A stretch of DNA of 64,000 bases from the NCBI RefSeq assembly GCF_000377505.1, contig NZ_KB898202.1:1-64000 (forward strand), in the 5' to 3' direction. The stretch is from Paenibacillus massiliensis 2301065 = DSM 16942. Lineage in GTDB: Bacteria > Bacillota > Bacilli > Paenibacillales > Paenibacillaceae. Every line of letters begins with the position of its first letter. Position 1 is the first letter of the stretch. Made by a program: the position numbers and the translations under genes. The notes beneath the pieces are model-generated. The model worked only from the letters and a program-made list of their open reading frames with translations. It was not told the origin of the DNA and made no database searches. Positions 17,893-27,642 of the stretch are shown here, piece after piece.

Positions 17893-18657
17893 ATGCTTGA
17901 TCACATATTGAACCATATTTTTCGCACCTTGCTGATGTATGTAGTGATGTATGCATTAATGCGGATGATGGGTAAAAGAGAGATTGGCAAGCTGTCCATC
18001 TTCGATCTGATTATCTCGTTCATGATGGCTGAGATTGCCGTGCTGGTGCTGGAAGATCTCAAGCGGCCATTGTATGACGGAATTATTCCTTTGGTAGTGT
18101 TAGTGGTCCTGCAGATCGGCATGGCCTACATCACTCTGAAGAGCCGTAAGCTTCGTATATGGTTTGAGGGGAAGCCCAATGTTCTTGTACAGAATGGCAA
18201 GCTGAATCGAGAAGAGATGGCTAGCCAGCGCTACAATCTGGATGATCTGATGCTTCAGCTAAGAGAGCAGCAGATTGATGATCTGGCCAAGGTCGAATTC
18301 GCAATCCTTGAGACATCCGGCAAGTTAACCGTCATACCTAAGGAAGAGAGCAATGCTGGCAGAAATCAAGGCGCTGTCCAGAGCCCACGACGTTCCAAAG
18401 CACTTTCCAAGCAGCGACTAGCTGAGAAGATGGATATCAAGCAGCGTAGTGAGACCGTACATCAATTCAGATATGAGGGCTTGCCCATTCCGCTCATTAT
18501 GGATGGTAAGGTCCAGGATGAAAATCTAGAGCGTCTAGGCAAGACGAGATTCTGGCTGAAGGATCAGCTGAAGCAGCAAGGATATAAGGATTTCAAGGAA
18601 GTGTTCCTTTGCTCCATGGACCATAACGGAAAGCTGTTCATTAGCTCAGGGACCTAG
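17893..18657 (+). CDS. DUF421 membrane protein (YrbG-like)
   Basis: 254 aa from ATG 17893, 5 nt after AGGAGGG; ATG 17890 is the alternative. Three N-terminal helices contain the DUF421 signature RMMGKREIGKLSIFDLIISFMMAEIA. A cytoplasmic C-terminal domain follows, with LDDLMLQLREQQIDDLAKVEFAILE read as separate segments. The spore-germination accessory protein YetF and YrbG belong here. Its last 12 bp overlap the convergent spoVB end. Confidence 0.88.
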   Translation: MLDHILNHIFRTLLMYVVMYALMRMMGKREIGKLSIFDLIISFMMAEIAVLVLEDLKRPLYDGIIPLVVLVVLQIGMAYITLKSRKLRIWFEGKPNVLVQNGKLNREEMASQRYNLDDLMLQLREQQIDDLAKVEFAILETSGKLTVIPKEESNAGRNQGAVQSPRRSKALSKQRLAEKMDIKQRSETVHQFRYEGLPIPLIMDGKVQDENLERLGKTRFWLKDQLKQQGYKDFKEVFLCSMDHNGKLFISSGT

Positions 18658-20205
18658 CCATCGTCGCAGTAGAGGAAAACGATGCAGGTTCTTCCAGCGT
18701 ATCATACGGCACAAGGTCATGATCAGGAGATATAGTAGCATCCCCAGTGCGGAAGAGCTCACGAATTGAAGCCAGATCACCTCCTCGAAGGGGAGTCGTT
18801 GATACGAAAGCGTCAGACCCGCCGCCATAATGACCATACCTACCGCAGTCTTGCCGATATCCTTAAGCTGAATTCGGAATTGCAATAGTCTGCGTACACT
18901 ATGAGCGTGCATGATGGTGACAGCCGCGCTGTTGATGCAGATGGCCATGACCGCACCATAGATTCCGTAGTCTGGATTGGAGGCGAGCAGTACGATCAGC
19001 GCGATCTTGATGGCAGCACCTACGGCAGTATTAATGAGGGCCTGACCCGGTCGATCGAGCGCTTGCAGTGCTGCCTGTAAGGGAGATTGAATGTAGATAA
19101 AAAGGGCAAATGGAGCCATGACCTTGAGCATAGCCGCAATGTCGGTCTGCTTGTAAAGCAGCATACACAGTGGCTCTGCCAGAACATACATGATGACAGC
19201 AAATGGTGCACCGGCGACTAGTGACAATCGAATGGCCTGATGAAGCCTTTTGTGAATCGTAGAGATGTTCCCCTGTGCTGCAGCCTCAGACAAGGAGGGG
19301 ACGAGCGATACTGCCAGCGACGTAGTAAGTGCGCCAGGCAACAGCAGAATTGGAATAATCATCCCTTGTAGAGCCCCGTATTGGGAAGTAGCCACGACAG
19401 TCGCGATCCCCGCAAATGCAAGACATCGCATCAGCACGATGGATTCCAGCAAATAAGAGAAGGAGCCTACAAGTCTGCTTGCTGTTACTGGAATGGAAAG
19501 CTTCATCAGCGGCCGAAAAATGGGGGGCTGGGATACTCCCTTGACGATAGCAGGCGTATCCGCCTGTGGTTGATCGTGATGTCTGCTATATTGCCATAAC
19601 AGCACAAACATCCCTGCCAATTCCCCGACCATCGTCCCAAGCATCGCACCTGCCGCGCCGAAGGCTAGTCCTTTGGGAAGCAGCAAATATGAGAACCAGA
19701 TGACGCAAAAAATGCGAATCAGACTTTCGGCAACAGATGAGGCGGCCGAAGGGATCATATTTTGCTTTCCTTGAAAATATCCGCGATATACGGAAGATAC
19801 AGCGATAATGACCAGCATGGGGCTCATACTTACAAATGTGTAGTACACTCGATTGTCCGTTAAAATATGTGTCGTTATCCATGAGGCGAAAACAAGGCAT
19901 AACACTAACATCAGTAAGCCAAAGGCCAGAGTGAAGCGCAGGCTGATATTCAGAATTCGCTTGGATCTGTCCGGCATACCAGCGCTCTCTGCTTCAGCTA
20001 CCAGCTTGGCGACAGCTAGTGGAATTCCACCTGTAATGAGCGTAACCAGCACGATAAAAAATGGATATCCTTGCTGATACAGCCCCACTCCCTCTGCTCC
20101 GATAATGCGGGGCAGAGCAATGCGGGGAATAAAACCGAGCAGTCGGTTGATAATGCCCGCAGCCAAGAGAATGATGGCGCCTTGGATAAATGTTTGCTTT
20201 TTCAA
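18646..20205 (-). CDS. spoVB: SpoVB-like MOP flippase (stage V sporulation protein B)
   Basis: 519 aa from TTG 20205, which follows GAGGGAG by 6 nt; the upstream extension to 20295 lacks a ribosome site. Fourteen or so membrane helices of the MviN/MATE-like polysaccharide exporter superfamily (FIPRIALPRIIGAEGVGLYQQG; YRGYFQGKQNMIP). SpoVB is needed for cortex synthesis, probably flipping lipid-linked precursors. Its placement beside yrbG supports spoVB over a generic flippase, although Bacillales carry several paralogues. Confidence 0.82.
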   Translation of the reverse strand: MKKQTFIQGAIILLAAGIINRLLGFIPRIALPRIIGAEGVGLYQQGYPFFIVLVTLITGGIPLAVAKLVAEAESAGMPDRSKRILNISLRFTLAFGLLMLVLCLVFASWITTHILTDNRVYYTFVSMSPMLVIIAVSSVYRGYFQGKQNMIPSAASSVAESLIRIFCVIWFSYLLLPKGLAFGAAGAMLGTMVGELAGMFVLLWQYSRHHDQPQADTPAIVKGVSQPPIFRPLMKLSIPVTASRLVGSFSYLLESIVLMRCLAFAGIATVVATSQYGALQGMIIPILLLPGALTTSLAVSLVPSLSEAAAQGNISTIHKRLHQAIRLSLVAGAPFAVIMYVLAEPLCMLLYKQTDIAAMLKVMAPFALFIYIQSPLQAALQALDRPGQALINTAVGAAIKIALIVLLASNPDYGIYGAVMAICINSAAVTIMHAHSVRRLLQFRIQLKDIGKTAVGMVIMAAGLTLSYQRLPFEEVIWLQFVSSSALGMLLYLLIMTLCRMIRWKNLHRFPLLRRWLGP

Positions 20206-20343
20206 CCGCAACTCCCTCTTCCGTCCATTTTGAACTGCTCCGGTACTGTAACGAGCGGTTATTAACATGGATATGCGATACCTGTCCGATTTCATGACTG
20301 CTTGACCAGCAGAATAAATGGTTTCGGCCTGCCCTTTGTTTGA

Positions 20344-20490
20344 GTGGAGGTAACATATGCTATTGACGTGGAGCTGGAATCAAGCTATTGTTTGCTTGGA
20401 CAGGTACGTGCAGGTAACACGTATGTGCTTCGTGCAGCTTCGATAGTGAAGCTCGCAGACGGTCGTATGCACAAGGGAGGAGGCGCGTAG
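20344..20490 (+). CDS. Possible small protein (48 aa) upstream of comN
   Basis: A GTG-initiated frame of 48 codons ends 2 bp before the comN start. Its composition is protein-like (CLLGQVRAGNTYVLRAASIV), but it has no clear Shine-Dalgarno. A competing 29-codon frame starts at ATG 20358 behind a good TGGAGG but reads less like a protein. I cannot decide between the two, or whether the region is only leader sequence. Confidence 0.35.
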   Translation: MEVTYAIDVELESSYCLLGQVRAGNTYVLRAASIVKLADGRMHKGGGA

Positions 20491-20492
20491 TA

Positions 20493-20747
20493 ATGACGGA
20501 GGAATTGAATGAGCAGGATTGGGAAGAAGCGATTGAGATGCTGTGTCAGAGCAAGGCTGAAGAGCTTCGATTGGTAGGATACGAGTACGTTACAAGCCAG
20601 GATGTATGGGATTGTATCAGTAGCGGGTACGAGAAAGAAGGAGTTCCCCCTTTGCATAAGCTAGTGAATGATATCCTTTCCCTCAAGGCCACCAAATTCA
20701 TGAACTTTTTGACCATGTCCGCGCTCCGTGGATCCTCTTTCGAATAG
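20493..20747 (+). CDS. comN: ComN-like post-transcriptional regulator
   Basis: 84 aa, strong GGGAGGAGG ahead. A small acidic N-terminus is followed by KAEELRLVGYEYVTSQDVWDCI and the C-terminal PPLHKLVNDILSLKATKFMNFL, matching the ComN/YrzD family by eye. In B. subtilis ComN acts on comE mRNA and links competence to cell-pole localisation. The location between spoVB and secDF agrees with Bacillus gene order. The terminator begins inside the last codons. Confidence 0.75.
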   Translation: MTEELNEQDWEEAIEMLCQSKAEELRLVGYEYVTSQDVWDCISSGYEKEGVPPLHKLVNDILSLKATKFMNFLTMSALRGSSFE

Positions 20748-20763
20748 AAAGCGGGTCTTTTTT
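20731..20763 (+). terminator. Terminator overlapping the comN 3' end
   Basis: GATCCTCTTTC pairs imperfectly with GAAAGCGGGTC, followed by T6. It overlaps the stop codon, which is compact but not unusual. Confidence 0.7.
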
Positions 20764-20837
20764 GTGTGTAAATTGACTGTGTTTTACAGGGTAGCTATAA
20801 TAGGAATATTGAGAATGAAGGGGGAACAAGGGACGAC

Positions 20838-22088
20838 ATGAAGAGAGTTTTAAGTTTCATCTTGGTCGTACTCATTACTACTGGGGTTATGATTGGGACG
20901 AGCCCAGGCTTGCTGAACAGTCTAAAATTAGGCCTCGATCTTAAGGGAGGCTTTGAAATTTTATATGAAGCGGAGCCTCTGGAAGCTGGACAAACTGTTA
21001 CCCGTCAATCTCTGATTCAGACAGCACAAAGTCTGGAACGCAGAATTAATGCGCTGGGAACGACTGAACCTGAGATTACAACAGAAGGTACGAATCGGAT
21101 TCGGGTAAGACTCGCAGGGGTCACGAATGAATCTGAAGTACGTGAGCTGCTCAAGAAACCGGCAGATCTGACTTTCCGCAGTGCGGCAGAGGGAGATGCA
21201 CCTGGCACGTACAGCAAGATTGAGCTGCGCGGGAATGATTTCGTCGAGAATGCAGCTACCGTGTACAGCAACAACATTAACCAACCAGAGATTAGCATCA
21301 AGGTAAAGGATAAAGAAAAGTTTGCTGAAATTACACAGCGTTTGATCGGAAAACCATTGGCTATCTATCTGGATGAGGAGTTGCTGTCTGCTCCCGAAGT
21401 ACGACAAGCATTGACGGATGGTAGCGCCTCGATTAGCGGTAATTATACGCGTGACGAAGCGAACCAACTGGCTGATACCATCAATCTGGGCGCGCTCCCG
21501 TTGAAATTGACCGAGAAATACTCGCAGAGTGTGGGTGCAACACTTGGTCAGATCTCATTGGAGCAGACGATTCGTGCAGGTCTGATCGGTTCTGTCATTA
21601 TTCTGATCTTCATGGTTGCTATGTATCGTGTGCCAGGCTTAATTGCCAGCTTCTGTCTCATTGTGCACACATGGCTCGTACTAGCTATTTTCTATTTAGG
21701 GGATTTTGTATTGACTCTTCCGGGTATCGCAGCCTTCGTGCTGGGGATCGGGATGGCGGTCGATGCGAATATTATCACCTATGAACGTATCAAAGAAGAG
21801 ATGCTCACAGGCAAATCCGTTCGTTCTTCGATGATTGCTGGTGGTAAGCATTCCTTCCGGACCGTAATGGATGCTAACATTACGACCATGATCGCAGCTG
21901 GGGTCATGTTCTTCCTGGGTACAGGCTCAGTTAGAGGCTTCGCTCTCGTATTGATCGTGGATATTGTTGTGAGTATCCTGACGAATATCTACTTCTCCCG
22001 TTTCTTGCTGAATCTCCTGATTAAGGCAGATGCCATCAAGAAGCCGAAATACTTCGGAGTGAAGGAGAGTGACATTCGTGCGCTTTGA
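20838..22088 (+). CDS. secD: SecD protein translocase subunit
   Basis: 416 aa. TM1 is followed by the SecD signature LGLDLKGGFEILYEA, a periplasmic P1 region, and five further helices with GIGMAVDANIITYERIKEE and the C-terminal TNIYFSRFLLNLL. It uses the proton motive force to complete Sec export. Encoded separately from secF, unlike the fused secDF of B. subtilis. The stop overlaps secF. Confidence 0.97.
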   Translation: MKRVLSFILVVLITTGVMIGTSPGLLNSLKLGLDLKGGFEILYEAEPLEAGQTVTRQSLIQTAQSLERRINALGTTEPEITTEGTNRIRVRLAGVTNESEVRELLKKPADLTFRSAAEGDAPGTYSKIELRGNDFVENAATVYSNNINQPEISIKVKDKEKFAEITQRLIGKPLAIYLDEELLSAPEVRQALTDGSASISGNYTRDEANQLADTINLGALPLKLTEKYSQSVGATLGQISLEQTIRAGLIGSVIILIFMVAMYRVPGLIASFCLIVHTWLVLAIFYLGDFVLTLPGIAAFVLGIGMAVDANIITYERIKEEMLTGKSVRSSMIAGGKHSFRTVMDANITTMIAAGVMFFLGTGSVRGFALVLIVDIVVSILTNIYFSRFLLNLLIKADAIKKPKYFGVKESDIRAL

Positions 22089-22977
22089 TTGGAAATGGGA
22101 TTATATTAAGCACAGCAAAATTTTTATTATAGCTTCTATTGTCATTACCCTGGCAGGGATTTTGTTTGGTTCCATTTTTGGTCTGAACTACGGAGTAGAT
22201 TTCCGCTCTGGTACCAATATGGATATCAATATGACCAAGCAGGTCAGTCAGGCTGAGATTCAATCGTTACTAGCCGAGCAGGGAGTCGATGAAGAGATTG
22301 ATTTCCGCCCCGGTAATGAGCGGGTTAGTATCCGATTTGCCAACAACTTGACAGATCAACAGGTGAATAAGATCCAGACAGCATTCCATGAAAAACTGGA
22401 TCCAAGTGCAGCCTTTGAAGTCAATACGGTCGATGCCGAAATGGCTAAAGAGCTTGAGCGCAATGCGATGCTCGCTGTTCTGATCGCTTGTGTGGCAATC
22501 GCTATCTATGTATCTATCCGTTTCGAATGGCGCTTTGCCATTGCGGCCATTGTATCGCTACTACATGATGCTATTCTCGTCATTGCCGTATTCTCCATCT
22601 TCCAATTGGAGATTGGGCTTATCTTTATCACTGCGGTACTGACGATCATCGGCTTCTCAATTAACGATACAATCGTGGTATTTGACCGGATTCGTGAGAA
22701 TGCGCGCTTCGCGAAGAAGAAATCTCCAGATTCTTTGAAGGAGATTGTAAATAACAGTATTGCCCAGACGATGACACGTACACTCGCAACTGTATTTACC
22801 GTATTTGTTGCGGCTGTGTGTCTGTTAATCTTCGGTGGAGCATCGATTCGCATGTTCTCGCTGGCAATGACTATTGGTTTGCTCTTTGGTGCGTATTCTT
22901 CGATATTCATCGCTGCACCGCTCTGGCTGGCTCTGAAAGTCAGACAAAAGCCAGCTTCTACGGCTAGCAAGGCGTAG
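22078..22977 (+). CDS. secF: SecF protein translocase subunit
   Basis: 299 aa from GTG 22078 (RFDWKWDYIKHSKIF), about 10 nt after AAGGAG; GTG 22069 lies on top of that site. SecF signatures: LNYGVDFRSGTNMDI, then GFSINDTIVVFDRIRENAR and ILFGGASIRMFSLAMTIGLLFGAYSSIF read as segments. Overlaps secD by 11 bp, so translation is probably coupled. Confidence 0.97.
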   Translation: MRFDWKWDYIKHSKIFIIASIVITLAGILFGSIFGLNYGVDFRSGTNMDINMTKQVSQAEIQSLLAEQGVDEEIDFRPGNERVSIRFANNLTDQQVNKIQTAFHEKLDPSAAFEVNTVDAEMAKELERNAMLAVLIACVAIAIYVSIRFEWRFAIAAIVSLLHDAILVIAVFSIFQLEIGLIFITAVLTIIGFSINDTIVVFDRIRENARFAKKKSPDSLKEIVNNSIAQTMTRTLATVFTVFVAAVCLLIFGGASIRMFSLAMTIGLLFGAYSSIFIAAPLWLALKVRQKPASTASKA

Positions 22978-23025
22978 ATCGTTTCGGAGCAACTTGATTA
23001 GCACGTAATATTGATGTTTCTGTGG

Positions 23026-23050
23026 AGCCGCGTCCAGCTTTGGCGCGGCT
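23026..23050 (+). terminator. Weak hairpin after secF
   Basis: AGCCGCG (23026-23032) pairs with CGCGGCT (23044-23050), then TCATG without a T tract. Possibly a processed 3' end rather than a full terminator. Confidence 0.4.
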
Positions 23051-23198
23051 TCATGATCTTACAAAGTAGTAGGACAAGGGTGCATACCATCTTATGGCGG
23101 CACCCATTTCTTCTTGTAGAGCAAAGTAAGTAGTGCCCGGAGCTTGGAATCAATCCGGGGTAAGCTACGGTCTGGATGGAAATGAGAGGAGATTTGTA

Positions 23199-24146
23199 GT
23201 GAACAGCAAACGGAGTCTGTCAGCTGAGAGAGTGTACTGGTCGTCCATGATCGGAAATTTGGCGCTGGCTCTTCTGAAGGGGATTGTAGGCTATTTTTCC
23301 AATAGCAAGGCTTTATTGGGAGATGCGCTGTATGCAGCATCCGATGCAGCGTCCGCTTTGTCGCAGCGTTTTTCTTTCCGCGAGAAGCAAGGTATGGGAG
23401 TCAGATCTCAATCACAAGAAGCAAGAGGGCCAGCGGTGTCAGTTGTTTTTGCCATTCTACTCATTATGAGTGCATTGCAGTTGGCTGTCAGTTCAGTGAT
23501 GTCGATGGCCGGATCTGAGCCGACAGCACCTCGACTATACGTGCTTGTGGTCGCCTTTGCAGCTTTGGTGCTGAAGGAGAGCCTTTTTCAGTACGAATAC
23601 CGTCATATTAAAAAAATAGATAAGCAGCAGGCTCAAAAGAATGTCGGAGAGCATCGTTTCTCTCTGTATTGCTCCTTGACGGCTCTGCTTGGGATGATTG
23701 GTGCAATGGCTGGGAATGCCCTGAATTTCGGCTGGCTTCTGTATATGGACGCAGCAGCGGGGCTGCTAATCTCCTGTTTTGTGCTGCGCAAGGGCTATGG
23801 ATTAATTGTACAATCCGTATATGGGCCGAGATTACGTGAGCTTGGCGCTCATGAGCTGCAGCAATACATGGAGACCATCCAGCGGGTTCACGGAATTGTA
23901 ACAGTTGAGAGCCTTAAAGCGACGGCCCAAGCTAAGACGGTCAGCATCCATGTCATGATTAGCGTCGGGCCACGTATTACGGTTCAGGATGCACAGGAGA
24001 TTGCGGATCGTGCTAAATTACTGCTGTTAAGTCGCTTCACTCAGGTGACAGATGTGACCATTCATTTCACCCCATATCATTCAAGCTATCCATACAAGTC
24101 TAATTATGAGCTGCCGGAGAGTCATACCCCATCCATTATCCAGTAG
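23199..24146 (+). CDS. Cation-diffusion-facilitator-like membrane protein with altered metal site
   Basis: 315 aa from GTG 23199, behind GAGAGGAG. CDF architecture: six helices, then a C-terminal cytoplasmic ferredoxin-like domain (VHGIVTVESLKATAQAK, VTIHFTPY). The usual transport-site pair HxxxD in TM2 reads Y45-A-A-S-D49, and the TM5 HxxxD reads H152-R-F-S-L156, so two of the four metal ligands are missing. It may therefore be a divergent or non-transporting member. Sits between secF and recJ. Confidence 0.75.
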   Translation: MNSKRSLSAERVYWSSMIGNLALALLKGIVGYFSNSKALLGDALYAASDAASALSQRFSFREKQGMGVRSQSQEARGPAVSVVFAILLIMSALQLAVSSVMSMAGSEPTAPRLYVLVVAFAALVLKESLFQYEYRHIKKIDKQQAQKNVGEHRFSLYCSLTALLGMIGAMAGNALNFGWLLYMDAAAGLLISCFVLRKGYGLIVQSVYGPRLRELGAHELQQYMETIQRVHGIVTVESLKATAQAKTVSIHVMISVGPRITVQDAQEIADRAKLLLLSRFTQVTDVTIHFTPYHSSYPYKSNYELPESHTPSIIQ

Positions 24147-24180
24147 CGTTCTAGGGGAAGGAAGGTAAGGTGAACGGAAA

Positions 24181-26592
24181 GTGCTGCACGCTCAATATCA
24201 ATGGAAATTACCCAATACGAACACGGATGAGGCGGGCCTGTTAGCTAAGGACTGCGGGATATCTCCCCTCTTGGCGGGCCTGCTCTTGAATAGAGGGATT
24301 CATACCTCTTCGGTAGCCCACAGGTTCTTATACGAAGCTGAGAACATCCAGCATGATCCTTTCCTGCTGTCAGGCTTGCAAGAAGCCGTGTCGCGTATTC
24401 GGCAAGCGTTGGAGCAGGGAGAGCATATCTTGGTCTATGGGGATTACGATGCGGACGGGGTGTCCAGTACTTCCTTGATGATTCAATTGATGCGCAAGCT
24501 TGAGGCATCCTTTGATTTCTACATCCCACATCGCACCAATGAAGGCTATGGTCTGCATAATCATGTCCTGGATTGGGCTCAGCAGCAGGGAGTTACGCTA
24601 GTTATTACGGTAGATACGGGGATTAGCGCGGTTGACCAGATTGCTTATGCTCGTACCTTGGGAATAGATGTCATCGTAACAGACCATCATGAGCCACCAG
24701 AGGTGCTGCCCGATGCCTATACGCTGGTGAATCCCAAAATTCCAACCTGTACATATCCCTTCAAGGGATTGGCGGGTGTCGGAGTGGCTCTTAAGCTCGC
24801 ACAGGGACTTCTGGGAGAGGAAGTCCCTGAGGAATGGCTGCAAATTGCTGCGGTCGGCACAGTAGCTGATCTCATGCCCCTTCACGATGAGAACCGCTCG
24901 ATTGTGCGAAGAGGAGTTGCTTCTATGCGTGTGGATACGCTTATAGGCATCAAGGCATTACTCGGGGTCGCCGGTGTGCAGCCGGACCAAGTGACCTCCA
25001 CCAATATTGCATTCTCATTGGCACCACGCATTAATGCGGCAGGCAGAATGGAGCACGCCGGCAAGGCTGTAGCTCTGATGACGGCAGATAGCCCTGACGA
25101 GGCAGATCGGATCGCTTATGAACTGGATCTGCTGAATAAGGAACGGCAGCAGCTGGTCAATAGGATCTATGATGAAGCTGTTGCTATGCTGGAAGAGAAG
25201 ATACAGGACAAGGAGCTTCCCTCTGTCATCGTGCTGGCAGGAGAAGGCTGGAATCCGGGAGTAATCGGCATCGTAGCGTCCCGTATTCTGGATCGCTATT
25301 ACAGGCCAACGATTGTATTAGGCATTGATTCGGAGACGGGAATGTGCAAGGGTTCTGCCCGCTCCATTCCCGAATTCGACATCTACACTGCATTAACGAC
25401 CTGTCGGGAATGGATGGACCATTTCGGTGGACATCACTCTGCCGCAGGAATGAGCCTTCACCGTGAGCAACTGCAGAAGTTCGATGAGCAGTTGAATGTA
25501 TACGCCGGTCAAGAGCTACAGGCTGAACAGCTGGTTCAGTCTGTTGCAGCAGATGGGAATTGCCAGCTTGCAGAGCTGAATCTGGAGGCTGTGGAGCAAT
25601 TGGAGCAATTACAGCCCTTCGGCATGGACAATCCTGCTCCTACATTCGTATTACCGCAGATGAAGTTGCGGGAGGCACGGAAGATGGGGAAGGAAAAGAA
25701 TCATTTGAAGCTCATTCTGGAGCAGGACGGTCGCACACTGGATGCGGTCGCTTTTGGTCGGGGCGAACTGGCTGACTATTTGGAGCCTGGCCAGTCAGTG
25801 GATGTATTAGGCGAGCTTTCCATCAATGAATGGAATGGTAGAAGAACAGTTCAACTGATGCTGAAGGATTTAAGAGCGCATGGGTTTCAAATTTTTGATT
25901 TCCGTGGTCAATCGAACCCCTTGGCCGTCTTTGAACGTTGTGTGCGCAATGTTCACCCTGGGCAGGAGAACCGCAGATCCTATGCTATTGCGATGCGCAG
26001 CAATTCCTCGGTGTACCAGCCCGATGCATTGAACAAGGATAGTATATGGATATATGACCAGCAGGATGGAGTACGGCCCTATGAGGACGGGGAGCGCAAG
26101 CTAACCGCTATAGCCCCTTCGGAGGTACGCTCGCTATTTCTGCTCGATCCTCCGGAAAGTGCAGAGCAAATGCGGAGATTGCGTACTGTCTTCTCCAATG
26201 TGGACAATATCTTCGTGCTGCATGCCACGCACTCCTTCCAAGGTCGTTTGCAGATTCCGAGTAGAGAGCAGTTCAAGCGCATCTATGTCCAGCTAAGGTC
26301 TTTGGGGCCTGGCCCCTTGGAGGAGCAGAAGATTCTGCCTGCACTCAGTAGACAGACATCCTGCTCTGTAAGAATGCTGACGGGGATGCTTGATGTATTC
26401 CAAGAGCTAGGCTTTGTGATGAGAGCGGATGGTCAGCTCAGTATTGTTGCGAATCCCCCTAAGCAAGATTTGACGACATCCAGCAGATATCAGGAGCTGC
26501 ACCAGGGGGCTGAAATGGAGCAAATGCTGCTGGATGCAGAGACGGGACAGCTCACGAATTGGATGAAAGCTGTGCTCAAAGGAGCTTCTTAG
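24181..26592 (+). CDS. recJ: RecJ single-stranded-DNA exonuclease
   Basis: 803 aa, the long Bacillales form. DHH phosphoesterase motifs: VYGDYDADGVSSTSLM (about residue 80-95), VTVDTG, VTDHHEP, and the DHHA1 motif GGHHSAAGMS near residue 420. These are followed by an OB domain and an extra C-terminal Bacillus-type domain. Degrades ssDNA 5' to 3' in RecFOR recombination and mismatch and base excision repair. GTG start at 24181. Confidence 0.97.
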   Translation: MLHAQYQWKLPNTNTDEAGLLAKDCGISPLLAGLLLNRGIHTSSVAHRFLYEAENIQHDPFLLSGLQEAVSRIRQALEQGEHILVYGDYDADGVSSTSLMIQLMRKLEASFDFYIPHRTNEGYGLHNHVLDWAQQQGVTLVITVDTGISAVDQIAYARTLGIDVIVTDHHEPPEVLPDAYTLVNPKIPTCTYPFKGLAGVGVALKLAQGLLGEEVPEEWLQIAAVGTVADLMPLHDENRSIVRRGVASMRVDTLIGIKALLGVAGVQPDQVTSTNIAFSLAPRINAAGRMEHAGKAVALMTADSPDEADRIAYELDLLNKERQQLVNRIYDEAVAMLEEKIQDKELPSVIVLAGEGWNPGVIGIVASRILDRYYRPTIVLGIDSETGMCKGSARSIPEFDIYTALTTCREWMDHFGGHHSAAGMSLHREQLQKFDEQLNVYAGQELQAEQLVQSVAADGNCQLAELNLEAVEQLEQLQPFGMDNPAPTFVLPQMKLREARKMGKEKNHLKLILEQDGRTLDAVAFGRGELADYLEPGQSVDVLGELSINEWNGRRTVQLMLKDLRAHGFQIFDFRGQSNPLAVFERCVRNVHPGQENRRSYAIAMRSNSSVYQPDALNKDSIWIYDQQDGVRPYEDGERKLTAIAPSEVRSLFLLDPPESAEQMRRLRTVFSNVDNIFVLHATHSFQGRLQIPSREQFKRIYVQLRSLGPGPLEEQKILPALSRQTSCSVRMLTGMLDVFQELGFVMRADGQLSIVANPPKQDLTTSSRYQELHQGAEMEQMLLDAETGQLTNWMKAVLKGAS

Positions 26593-26729
26593 AACGATTT
26601 TACAGTTTGAAGCTTGATTTTGAACACGTTCGCGGTACAATGTAAAAGCGGATGAATTGGCAGAGGTTGTGCCAACTTAGCTGCTTAAGATTAGAATCAT
26701 GAGATCATGATCAGGTAGGAGGACCTATA

Positions 26730-27242
26730 TTGGATTACAAACAGTTCATTCGGGTAATTCCCGATTTCCCTCAGCCGGGGATCAGCTTCAAAGACATTAC
26801 GACCTTGATGAGAGACGGAGGCATCTACCGTCAAGCCATCAATGATATGAAAAAGATGGTTGAGGAACTGAAGATTGATGTGATTGCTGGACCAGAGGCA
26901 CGCGGCTTTGTAGTGGGAGCACCACTTGCATATGCTTTAGGTGTGGGATTTGTGCCGATTCGTAAGAGTGGCAAGCTGCCAGGTCAGACGATTGAAGCGG
27001 ATTATGCTTTGGAGTATGGCAAGGATAAGCTCGCGATGCATAGCGATGCCATTGAGAAGGGGCAAAATGTGCTGATTGCAGATGACCTGCTCGCTACTGG
27101 TGGCACGATCGCGACCTCAATCAATCTTGTTCAACAGCTGGGTGGTAATGTTGTAGGAGCTGCTTTTTTCATTGAACTGCTTGAACTGAATGGACGTGCC
27201 AAGCTTCCTGATGTAGAAGTGTTCACCTTGATGACTTACTAA
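26730..27242 (+). CDS. apt: Adenine phosphoribosyltransferase
   Basis: 170 aa, TTG start behind GTAGGAGG. Converts adenine and PRPP to AMP (purine salvage). Signatures: IPDFPQPGISFKDIT, AGPEARGFVVGAPLAYALG, and the PRPP loop VLIADDLLATGGT. The recJ-apt-relA-dtd order is the conserved Bacillales arrangement, here interrupted by a minus-strand uracil permease gene. Confidence 0.98.
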   Translation: MDYKQFIRVIPDFPQPGISFKDITTLMRDGGIYRQAINDMKKMVEELKIDVIAGPEARGFVVGAPLAYALGVGFVPIRKSGKLPGQTIEADYALEYGKDKLAMHSDAIEKGQNVLIADDLLATGGTIATSINLVQQLGGNVVGAAFFIELLELNGRAKLPDVEVFTLMTY

Positions 27243-27642
27243 GTCACCAGCATTTTTTGTTCTGGGAGCAGCCTGTTACTCCTTTTTAGCTTAGGAGAAG
27301 CATGCTCCGTGAAGGCGACAGGTAAGTGAGGCTGTGAGTACGTGAGGCGCATCAGCGACTTTTCCCGGGAAATAAGGGGAGGGGTCAGCTGGTAAAATCC
27401 GTATTTCGTTGTACGGCACTGAAGATAGGATATGGAAGTATACACAGGCTTGAGACGTCTTCTTGCGGTTACTGAAGGAATCAGCGTTGCTGATAACCTT
27501 ATATTCTATATGAAAAAGGCATCCCTCGAACCAGACTTGCTGGCTTGAAGGATGCCTTTTGGCATGTATGAGCTAGGGTCAGGCATATGCTGCCACTGAA
27601 TGAATGATGATAATATCAGTATGTCTGGATAGACGTACTATA
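27243..27642. other. Intergenic region between convergent apt and permease genes
   Basis: 400 bp without a supported gene. It holds the bidirectional terminator at 27513-27560 and a weaker inverted pair (GGAGCA/TGCTCC near 27264-27309). Confidence 0.55.
27513..27560. terminator. Bidirectional terminator (apt / uracil permease)
   Basis: AAAAGGCATCC pairs with GGATGCCTTTT around a ~25-nt loop, giving A and T runs on both sides. It lies between two convergent genes. Confidence 0.85.
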
